DNA of 5,228 nucleotides. Origin: JBMFLE01 sp049971355. GTDB lineage: Bacteria > Patescibacteriota > Patescibacteriia > UBA2591 > UBA4787. Under the pieces are notes generated by a model, which was given only the letters and a program-made list of their open reading frames with translations, ran no database searches and had not been told where the DNA came from. Where the stretch lies: the NCBI GenBank assembly GCA_049971355.1, contig JBMFLE010000041.1, forward strand, positions 1 through 5,228, written 5' to 3'. Below, one piece after another: positions 1-4,799 of the stretch; within the stretch, counting starts at the first letter, position 1, and each line of letters starts with the position of its first letter. Made by a program: the position numbers and the translations under genes.

Positions 1-345
1 GTAGCCAAACCTATCTTAATCTTCTTAAAAGCTTTAATATCAAGCCATCAATGTCAGAGAAAGCCAGCCCTCGGCAGAACGGCCACAAAGAATCCTTTTA
101 CTCTGGCTTTAAATTAGAGCTAGGACACCCTGAATGTTATCCGACCTTAGGCGAACTGATTGAGGCTGTAGCCCAACAGATTCATTACTACAACAACCAG
201 AGAATCCATACTGCCTTAAAGTGCCCGCCGGCTGTTTTTGCCCAACGAATCGCTTTTCAAAGAACAAAGGTCGAAATCTTTAACAACCCATTAATTCGGG
301 AAGTCGCGGAAACACAATCTGTCTAAAAAATGGGTACTTGAAATT
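1..345 (+). mobile_element. Right-hand end of an IS3-family insertion sequence (partial, left part outside window)
   Basis: The left edge holds the 3' end of an IS3-type transposase gene and the short non-coding tail that would carry the right terminal inverted repeat. The left end of the element is outside the window, so the inverted repeat cannot be matched and the exact boundary is not known; position 345 is an estimate. The coding part is clearly richer in GC than the genes to its right, which fits recent arrival from elsewhere. The element ends just upstream of the sigma factor gene, so its tail may supply part of that gene's promoter (inference). Confidence 0.6.
3..326 (+). CDS. IS3-family transposase OrfB, C-terminal part (integrase core), 5' truncated by window edge
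   Basis: DDE-type transposase that cuts and joins DNA at the ends of its insertion sequence. The frame is open from base 3 to the TAA at 324-326, giving 107 residues. The ATG at 51 is internal, because the codons before it read as normal family sequence (SQTYLNLLKSFNIKPSMSEK), matching the usual Y..LL...I..SMS stretch of IS3 OrfB. The third catalytic acidic residue is very likely the Glu of HKESFY (codon 90-92), in the place of the ..ESFF motif of the family. The closing YYNNQRIHTALKCPPAVFAQ is the typical C-terminal rve_3-like end (YN..R.H..L...P). The two catalytic Asp residues lie upstream, outside the window. The visible part shows no frameshift, so the gene may be intact. IS481 is a less likely alternative family. 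Confidence 0.88.
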   Translation, partial: SQTYLNLLKSFNIKPSMSEKASPRQNGHKESFYSGFKLELGHPECYPTLGELIEAVAQQIHYYNNQRIHTALKCPPAVFAQRIAFQRTKVEIFNNPLIREVAETQSV

Positions 346-366
346 TCTTTGAATTTATATTACTAT
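338..366 (+). promoter_or_regulatory. Possible sigma-70-type promoter for the sigma factor gene
   Basis: TTGAAA at 338-343 (5 of 6 to the -35 consensus) is followed after exactly 17 bases by TACTAT at 361-366 (4 of 6 to the -10 consensus). Transcription would start near 372-375, only a few bases before the ATG at 379, so the mRNA would be almost leaderless. An alternative -10, TATATT at 364-369, would need a 20-base spacer. The region is very AT-rich, so chance matches are likely. It also holds an imperfect direct repeat (CTTGAAATTT and CTTTGAATTT) that could be an operator. Confidence 0.4.
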
Positions 367-378
367 ATTATTTGAGAT

Positions 379-948
379 ATGACAAACAACAGTGAACAAA
401 CTTTGATTGAAAAATATCTCCAAGGCGATGAAAAATCGCTGGAAGTTTTGATATTAACTTACATCAAGCCAATCTATAGTTTTGTATATAGATATGTGGG
501 AAATGGGCAGGACGCGGAAGATATTACGCAGGAAATTTTTGTGAAGGTATGGCGCAATCTCAAAAAGTTCGACCAAAACAAAAGTTTCAAAACTTGGATT
601 TTTTCTATCGCCAAAAATACCGCTATTGATTTTCTCAAAAAGAAAAAAGCGATTCCGTTCTCCGAATTTGAAAACGAGGATGGAGAAAATATGCTCACCG
701 AAATACTCGCCGATCCATCTCCTCTCCCCCAAGAACTACTCGAAAGGGCCGGCGTGGCGCAAGCGCTCACATCGGCAATGGAGAAATTATCACCCAAATA
801 TCGCATGGTGTTGTTCCTCCGTTATAATGACCATTTTACTTTTAGAGAGATATCCGAAATTTTAGGAGAATCAATAAATACAGTTAAATCAAGGCATCTC
901 AGAGCAATTGCGATGCTTAAAAAATTGCTAAAGGTCGCAGAAAATTAA
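379..948 (+). CDS. RNA polymerase sigma factor, sigma-70 family, ECF type
   Basis: Directs RNA polymerase to a specific set of promoters, usually in response to an envelope or stress signal. The 189-residue length and two-domain layout are typical of ECF (group 4) factors. Sigma region 2 covers about residues 22-90 and includes DAEDITQEIFVKVW (45-58), the core-binding and -10 recognition part, and SFKTWIFSIAKNTAIDFL. An acidic, Pro-containing linker (about 91-125) lacks region 3. Sigma region 4 covers about 128-185 with a helix-turn-helix at TFREISEILGESINTVKSR (154-172). The ATG at 379 is the only sensible start; upstream there is only a weak GAG. The genes that follow, a cupin and a cysteine-rich exported protein, do not look like an anti-sigma factor, so how it is held inactive is not visible. 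It may control its own group of genes. The family call is secure; the ECF subgroup and regulon are unknown. Confidence 0.93.
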   Translation: MTNNSEQTLIEKYLQGDEKSLEVLILTYIKPIYSFVYRYVGNGQDAEDITQEIFVKVWRNLKKFDQNKSFKTWIFSIAKNTAIDFLKKKKAIPFSEFENEDGENMLTEILADPSPLPQELLERAGVAQALTSAMEKLSPKYRMVLFLRYNDHFTFREISEILGESINTVKSRHLRAIAMLKKLLKVAEN

Positions 949-964
949 AATTAATTTTATTTTT

Positions 965-1366
965 ATGAAAGGATATTTTACCAACATTGAAAAAGACACC
1001 TTAGAAAACGAAAACTTCCGCCAAGTGCTTTATACTTCAAAGCATTCTCAGTTGGTCTTGATGAGTTTGAAGCCCAATGAGGAAATTGGCATGGAAGTGC
1101 ATCCGGACAATGACCAGTTTTTTAGAATTGAAAAAGGACAGGGGAAATGCGTTATTGACGGCAATGAGTACGAATTAACCGATGGCGCGGCAATTGTGGT
1201 GCCAGCCGGCGCCGAGCATAATGTAATAAACACCTCCTCAACTGAAGAATTAAAGCTCTACACCATTTATTCGCCTCCTCACCATAAAGACGGCATCATC
1301 CGCAAAACCAAAGAAGAGGCAGAGACCAACGAAGCGCCATTTGACGGCGCAACTACGGAAAAATAA
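965..1366 (+). CDS. Small single-domain cupin protein
   Basis: Cytoplasmic beta-barrel protein of 133 residues; cupins of this size are metal-dependent enzymes or small-ligand binding proteins, and the substrate here cannot be told. Cupin motif 2 is textbook: GAAIVVPAGAEHNVIN (74-89), fitting G(X)5PXG(X)2H(X)3N with metal ligand His85. Motif 1, GMEVHPDNDQFFRIEKGQG (42-60), keeps His46 but has Asp48 where the second His usually stands and Gln51 where the Glu usually stands. This changes the metal site (see findings). The C-terminal tail after about residue 105 is charged and probably flexible. It starts 16 bases after the sigma factor stop, with no Shine-Dalgarno sequence, and ends 2 bases before the next gene, so it is probably co-transcribed with both. 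It is not a zinc-binding anti-sigma protein of the ChrR type as far as can be seen: it lacks the N-terminal HxxxCxxC-containing domain. Confidence 0.87.
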   Translation: MKGYFTNIEKDTLENENFRQVLYTSKHSQLVLMSLKPNEEIGMEVHPDNDQFFRIEKGQGKCVIDGNEYELTDGAAIVVPAGAEHNVINTSSTEELKLYTIYSPPHHKDGIIRKTKEEAETNEAPFDGATTEK

Positions 1367-1368
1367 AA

Positions 1369-2247
1369 ATGAAAAAAGCATTAATTATTTTAGCTATTTT
1401 AATTGTTTTGGCCGGGATTTGCTTTGGTTTGAGATTTTTAATTGGCGGGCCTGAAGATACTTGGATTTGCGAAAACGACCAATGGGTAAAACACGGCAAT
1501 CCCAACGTGCCAATGCCGACAGAACCTTGCGGCGAGTCAAAAAATAACGAAACCGCTGATTGGCAGGCCTATCAAAGTTCTCGGGGTTTTTCTATAAAAT
1601 GTCCCGCTGATTTCAGCGGCTATTCGGATTTGCCGAATGACACAACAGCTTATCAAGATGGATTAAAAAGCGGATGCCTGGCAAAAGATAATGGATTAGG
1701 AACCATAGAAATTGTTGCTTGGACAAAATTTACAGAGGAAATCTGGGGCAAGAATTTTACTTTAGATGACTTCCTAAAAAATGAAAGAGAAATCATTAAA
1801 GATGTCGACTCAGAATTTAAAGAAGAAACAATTTCATTAGATAATAACCCTGCCACTAAGATAACTTATATTGAAAAACTTGGTTCAAACGAGATCAGAA
1901 AGGTAATCAATGTTTATTCTCAAAAAGGCAAATTAATATATAAAATTCATATTGTAATTTTCCCGCAAGCAGAAGCTCGATACGCACCAATAATGGATAA
2001 AATTCTTTCAACTTTTAAATTCACAGGGTTGGCGGATACCGCCGACGAAGACTTTTGCGGTTTATCAACCTATGGAAATTGTTCAGTTGATTCAGATTGC
2101 GTGGTTGGCGGCTGTTCTGCTCAAGTTTGTCAATCAAAAAATGAAGAACCAACAGTTACTACTTGCGAATACAAAGATTGTTATAATGCAGGAAAATACG
2201 AATTAAAATGCAAGTGTCTGGCACAAAAATGCCAATGGGCAAAATAA
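1369..2247 (+). CDS. Membrane-anchored or secreted protein with C-terminal cysteine-cluster domain
   Basis: Protein of 292 residues, probably anchored outside the cell membrane by an N-terminal hydrophobic helix (about residues 4-25, after MKK). Cys18 lies in this helix but the residues before it (LAGI) do not form a proper lipobox. A short motif follows (TWICENDQWVKHGNPNVPMP, 31-50) with Cys34 and Cys54 that may pair. The middle (about 65-220) looks like a soluble alpha/beta domain ending in ILSTFKF, a style seen in PsbP-like exported proteins; this is a weak resemblance. The C-terminus (228-292) holds ten cysteines (230, 238, 244, 249, 254, 266, 271, 281, 283, 288) with the pattern DSDCVVGGCSAQVC and ending CKCLAQKCQW, matching what I recall of the 'eight-cysteine-cluster' domain. 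It follows the cupin by 2 bases, with a weak GGAA upstream of its ATG. The function is unknown; extracellular binding or disulfide-rich surface roles are possible. Confidence 0.75.
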   Translation: MKKALIILAILIVLAGICFGLRFLIGGPEDTWICENDQWVKHGNPNVPMPTEPCGESKNNETADWQAYQSSRGFSIKCPADFSGYSDLPNDTTAYQDGLKSGCLAKDNGLGTIEIVAWTKFTEEIWGKNFTLDDFLKNEREIIKDVDSEFKEETISLDNNPATKITYIEKLGSNEIRKVINVYSQKGKLIYKIHIVIFPQAEARYAPIMDKILSTFKFTGLADTADEDFCGLSTYGNCSVDSDCVVGGCSAQVCQSKNEEPTVTTCEYKDCYNAGKYELKCKCLAQKCQWAK

Positions 2248-2314
2248 AAATATAAGCAAAATATGAAAAGCAAAAAATAAAAGGTCGATAAAAAGGGTAA
2301 ATAAATTAGAAATT

Positions 2315-2689
2315 ATGGAAATAAGTATTATTTTAGCTAAATTTTGGGGCTGGTTTTTAATAGTTTCTTGTCTGGTTTATATTAGAAGTAAGTCATTAGA
2401 AGAAGTGATTGAATTAGCCAGGAATAAAGCTTTTCTAATGATTTTTGGTTATATCAGTTTTGTTTTAGGCTTGGTTTCTATAATTTTGCATAATCTTTGG
2501 GTAAGCGACTGGCGAGTTGTAATTACTATTTTTGGCTGGATGGCCTTATTTAAAGGAATAGTAAACATTGGTTTTCCTGAATTATCTCAAAAATGGGCAG
2601 AAAAATTCAGAAATAAATTGTTATTAACTAAAATTTTATTGATAATAGGAATTATTTTGGGCGCTTGGTTGCTCTGGTTGAGTTGTTAA
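2315..2689 (+). CDS. Small integral membrane protein, four predicted helices, function unknown
   Basis: I do not recognise a named family with certainty. The 124-residue protein has four hydrophobic segments at about residues 5-23, 38-58, 66-86 and 104-122. A charged loop (RSKSLEEVIELARNK, 24-38) separates the first two, and a second charged stretch (about 89-103, with Lys and Arg) separates the last two. There are few possible catalytic residues. It is last in the plus-strand group, 67 bases after the cysteine-cluster gene and before the shared terminator. The gap contains no convincing promoter. The AAAAGGG at 2291-2297 is about 17 bases from the ATG, too far for a normal ribosome binding site. 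Co-transcription with the upstream genes is therefore likely but not shown. The steady codon use and membrane layout argue for a real gene. Confidence 0.7.
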   Translation: MEISIILAKFWGWFLIVSCLVYIRSKSLEEVIELARNKAFLMIFGYISFVLGLVSIILHNLWVSDWRVVITIFGWMALFKGIVNIGFPELSQKWAEKFRNKLLLTKILLIIGIILGAWLLWLSC

Positions 2690-2715
2690 GACATTTAAAT
2701 CTGCTTCTTTTCCTC

Positions 2716-2752
2716 AAAAAATCACCGGCCATTTTAAGACCGGTGATTTTTT
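2716..2752. terminator. Bidirectional intrinsic terminator between convergent gene groups
   Basis: A perfect 13-bp inverted repeat, arms 2716-2728 (AAAAAATCACCGG) and 2740-2752 (CCGGTGATTTTTT), with an 11-base loop. The GC-rich half of the stem next to the loop and the run of seven T on the plus strand (2747-2753), with six T on the minus strand, make a functional Rho-independent hairpin in both directions. It lies 26 bases after the plus-strand stop at 2689 and 23 bases beyond the minus-strand stop at 2776, so it can serve both. Confidence 0.92.
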
Positions 2753-2775
2753 TGACGGCGATTTTAATTTTATAT

Positions 2776-3312
2776 TTATTCAATACAACAATCAATGATT
2801 TTTTGAACTAATTCGCCGAGCTTTCCCATAAATCCCTTGCTCTTCTTGTCGTGTTTGTTCAAGGCATCATCATCAATTTTTTTAATATCTTTGGCGTCTA
2901 TCAATTTCAAATTAATTCCCCAAAAAAGAGAGTAAAGATTGTAAGCTTTATCAAAAAGGTTATAAGCTTCTTCTTTTTTGCCCTCTGATAATTTTTTCGT
3001 GCCTACTTCTATCAGTCGCATTGAGCCGGCTAAAAGATGTTTCATAATGCAGTGGTCCTCATAACTGGGATTTTTCTCAATTTTTTTCATCAGTTCTATC
3101 CTAATTTTTCTCGTTTCATCTAAAAGATTGAAATATTTTTCATCTTTGCCCTTAGCTCCGGAAAAGAAAAAGTGTTCTTCCAAAGAAATTAAATTCATCA
3201 ACGCCAATGATAAATCCTCATCAGCCGACAAATCAAACTTTTCTCTCTTTTTTGATTCCAAAACCTTTTTAATGAATTCGTCTGTGTTTTTAATGGGATT
3301 TTGATTTTCCAT
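2776..3312 (-). CDS. Soluble helical protein with clustered His/Glu/Cys, possible metal binding, unknown function
   Basis: I do not know a functional name for this 178-residue protein, although the core reads like a conserved hypothetical family of Patescibacteria. It has no signal peptide or membrane segment and is predicted almost all helical, probably a helical bundle. The best conserved-looking stretches are LSLALMNLISLEEHFFFSGA (34-53), with Glu45, Glu46 and His47, and DHCIMKHLLAGSMRLIEVG (86-104), with His87, Cys88, His92 and Glu102. Their spacing on helices could build a metal or cofactor site (inference). The region 105-130 resembles a single TPR-like helical pair (GKKEEAYNLFDKAYNLY). 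The C-terminus ends in a Cys175-Cys176 pair. It is the last gene of the minus-strand operon, 6 bases after the CPIC membrane protein and just before the terminator. No Shine-Dalgarno sequence precedes the ATG. The position suggests an accessory cytoplasmic role beside the transporter and redox proteins. Confidence 0.72.
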   Translation of the reverse strand: MENQNPIKNTDEFIKKVLESKKREKFDLSADEDLSLALMNLISLEEHFFFSGAKGKDEKYFNLLDETRKIRIELMKKIEKNPSYEDHCIMKHLLAGSMRLIEVGTKKLSEGKKEEAYNLFDKAYNLYSLFWGINLKLIDAKDIKKIDDDALNKHDKKSKGFMGKLGELVQKIIDCCIE

Positions 3313-3318
3313 AAATTT

Positions 3319-3834
3319 TTATTTAATTAAAAAATAAAAAATAATACTTAAAATTACTAAAGGACTAACGGGCATAACGACCTTTTGAAATGGAAAATAT
3401 GCCTTACCCTGATTTTTTTCTTTAAGATAATAATACCAACTCGCCCCAAACCAGAATCCAAAACTCCCAACAATGATGCCAAGTAATAATTTATCTAAAC
3501 CGCAGGCACATAAAGCGTGAAGCGGATTCATAATGATGCCAGAATAAAAGAGCGGAATCATAATCAACAAGTAATAGCCCAAAATTATGGCGATTATTCT
3601 GCCTTTAAAGCGGATGTTTTTCTTATCAAACCAGCTTTTTGTCCAAGTAATCATGGAAACGATAAGCCCGCCAATCCACAGTCCGGTTATCGCGTCGTCA
3701 ATTCCGAGCCAGCGGGAAAGCCCAACTCCGGCGCCGACGGCGATTGTGCAAATCGGGCAAACCGCCAACGCTTTTTTGGCGAAAAGAAAGCTGATGGCAA
3801 AAATTGATAAAAAATAGATTGGTAATTTTTTCAT
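3319..3834 (-). CDS. Multi-pass membrane protein with CPIC and CAC cysteine motifs, function unknown
   Basis: Membrane protein of 171 residues from the chosen start. It opens with a hydrophobic, signal-like segment (MKKLPIYFLSIFAISFLFA, 1-19) ending in ALA just before Cys26-Pro-Ile-Cys29, a thioredoxin-like CxxC. Further hydrophobic segments lie at about 48-66, 78-103, 113-136 and 152-170. A second cysteine pair, Cys109-Ala-Cys111, sits between the third and fourth segments. The two pairs could exchange electrons or bind a metal at the membrane surface, much as small redox-relay membrane proteins do (inference, no homology shown). The ATG at 3834 is chosen because it lies 1 base after the preceding stop, where operon neighbours here are 1-6 bases apart, and gives a good signal segment. 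Earlier ATGs at 3846 and 3888 would overlap the thioredoxin gene by 11 and 53 bases. The position directly after a CPHC thioredoxin-fold gene suggests the two are redox partners. Confidence 0.75.
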   Translation of the reverse strand: MKKLPIYFLSIFAISFLFAKKALAVCPICTIAVGAGVGLSRWLGIDDAITGLWIGGLIVSMITWTKSWFDKKNIRFKGRIIAIILGYYLLIMIPLFYSGIIMNPLHALCACGLDKLLLGIIVGSFGFWFGASWYYYLKEKNQGKAYFPFQKVVMPVSPLVILSIIFYFLIK

Positions 3835-3835
3835 A

Positions 3836-4243
3836 TTATTGCCCATTGGTTTTTTGCTTAAAAAAATTGATAATATCTTGATCGCCAATCAAACATTTTT
3901 CGCCGTCCCAAAGAAAAGGCACACCGATTGAATTAGTCGGCAATCCACAAATTTTTGCCTTTTCTTCAAGCTCTTTAGCATTGCTTTGGTTGTAATAAAC
4001 TTCTTTTTGAGCAAAAGAAATTTTGTTTTGGATATTGTTTTCGTTGATGTATTCTTCCACAATTTTGCAATGCGGACAGCCGTCGCCGTAGAAAAGAATA
4101 ATTTGGTTTGCTGATTGGTTTTCTGTTGCCGTTATTTCGTTTGTTTGGTTTTGGTTTTTGCTCTTCTCTTGCGAAAGCACAAAAAATGAAAAAATTAGAA
4201 CTACGATGAATAAAATTGTGGAGATAATGATTTTGTTTTTCAT
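3836..4243 (-). CDS. Membrane-anchored thioredoxin-fold protein with CPHC active site
   Basis: Thiol-disulfide oxidoreductase-like protein of 135 residues acting outside the membrane. A single N-terminal hydrophobic anchor (about 4-23) is followed by a polar, Asn/Gln-rich linker (24-46). The thioredoxin or glutaredoxin-like domain begins at IILFYGDGCPHCKIVEEYI (48-66), with the redox pair Cys56-Pro-His-Cys59 as in DsbA-type proteins. The cis-proline is in GVPFLWDGE (107-115, Pro109), and GDQDIINFF (120-128) fits the last helix. Additional Cys99 and Cys117 are not part of the standard site. The domain is short (about 90 residues), nearer glutaredoxin than full DsbA. It starts 5 bases after the ferredoxin-like gene stop and ends 1 base before the next ATG. 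A CPHC site in this setting favours oxidising or isomerising disulfides, or passing electrons to the CPIC membrane protein (inference). Confidence 0.87.
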   Translation of the reverse strand: MKNKIIISTILFIVVLIFSFFVLSQEKSKNQNQTNEITATENQSANQIILFYGDGCPHCKIVEEYINENNIQNKISFAQKEVYYNQSNAKELEEKAKICGLPTNSIGVPFLWDGEKCLIGDQDIINFFKQKTNGQ

Positions 4244-4248
4244 AGCAA

Positions 4249-4797
4249 TTAAAATTTTAATTCTTCTTTTCTTTTTTCCAATTCTTCTTTTATTTTCGGC
4301 AATAATTGAAAATCTTTAATAATTTTCTGGGCTTTTTCTCTGGTTTTATCATCTTCTGCAAATTTGATTGCTTTAACCGGACACAGATTAGCGCAGGTTT
4401 GACAGGCAACCATACAATTTTTCGGATTAACCACTTTTGATTTTTTATTTTTGTAATCGTATTTATAAACGCCTCGGCCACAGGTGGTAATGCATAAACC
4501 ACAGCCAATGCATTTCGACTCATCTATAACTGGATACCAATCAATTTTCTTTCTATCTATCCCGTGCCATTTGTCAAATTTTTGGTTTTTGTTCATAATT
4601 TTACCTCCGCAGGCACATTTTGGGATTGATTTTTTTGTTGAAGGACCGGTTGGATGATATTCATCGCATTCAGTTTTACAAACAGGGCATTTGGCTACTC
4701 TTTTCCAACAATAACCATAAATTGAATCTTGCCATTCTTTCTTTTCTCCTTTGGCTTCAAAAATATTTTTACATTTTGGACAATAAAATTTTTCCAT
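4249..4797 (-). CDS. Zinc-ribbon-like plus 2[4Fe-4S] ferredoxin-domain protein
   Basis: Cytoplasmic iron-sulfur protein of 182 residues, likely an electron carrier. The N-terminal part has cysteine pairs like a zinc ribbon: CPKC (6-9), a lone Cys30, CPVC (37-40), Cys44, and CACGG (61-65). The ferredoxin domain (about 87-150) has a first motif CIGCGLCITTC (Cys96, 99, 102, 106) in the usual Cx2Cx2Cx3C spacing, but with Gly rather than Pro after the last Cys. The second motif CMVACQTCANLCP (Cys128, 132, 135, 139) has Cx3C at its start, a variant I recall from other small ferredoxins. The segment between has basic residues (YKYDYKNKKSKVVNPK). The C-terminus (150-182) is a charged, probably helical or coiled tail, rich in Lys and Glu. 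It starts 2 bases after the permease stop, so translation is probably coupled. No Shine-Dalgarno sequence is seen. It could supply electrons to the redox proteins encoded downstream or help with metal handling. Confidence 0.88.
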   Translation of the reverse strand: MEKFYCPKCKNIFEAKGEKKEWQDSIYGYCWKRVAKCPVCKTECDEYHPTGPSTKKSIPKCACGGKIMNKNQKFDKWHGIDRKKIDWYPVIDESKCIGCGLCITTCGRGVYKYDYKNKKSKVVNPKNCMVACQTCANLCPVKAIKFAEDDKTREKAQKIIKDFQLLPKIKEELEKRKEELKF

Positions 4798-4799
4798 AT

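Noticed and set aside
454..865. Open frames on both strands inside the sigma factor gene (for example 454-732 and 474-806 minus, 626-865 plus)
   Set aside because: They lie wholly in the sigma factor gene, have no recognisable domain and lack start signals; they are shadows of the true frame.
946..959. AT-only 14-bp palindrome TAAAATTAATTTTA after the sigma factor gene, considered as a terminator
   Set aside because: No GC pairs in the stem and only 16 bases to the next start; it would not form a stable terminator.
2263..2280. Tiny frame (MKSKK) between the cysteine-cluster gene and the four-helix membrane protein gene
   Set aside because: Five codons in an A-rich spacer with no ribosome binding site; chance is the simplest explanation.
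3517..3817. Plus-strand open frames opposite the CPIC membrane protein gene
   Set aside because: Their composition is low in structure and odd (many Asn, Pro, Ala), and they sit opposite a well supported membrane protein gene.
3835..3888. Longer N-terminus for the CPIC membrane protein starting at 3888
   Set aside because: It would overlap the thioredoxin gene by 53 bases and place extra residues ahead of a good signal-like MKK start at 3834.
4247..4262. Perfect 16-bp palindrome AATTAAAATTTTAATT at the ferredoxin/thioredoxin gene junction
   Set aside because: It is made only of A and T in an AT-rich genome and overlaps the last codons of the ferredoxin-like gene (ELKF-stop). As RNA the hairpin would be weak, and there is no other sign of an operator or terminator.
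4290..4523. Alternate minus-strand frame inside the ferredoxin-like gene
   Set aside because: It overlaps the clear Fe-S motifs in the other frame and shows no domain of its own.
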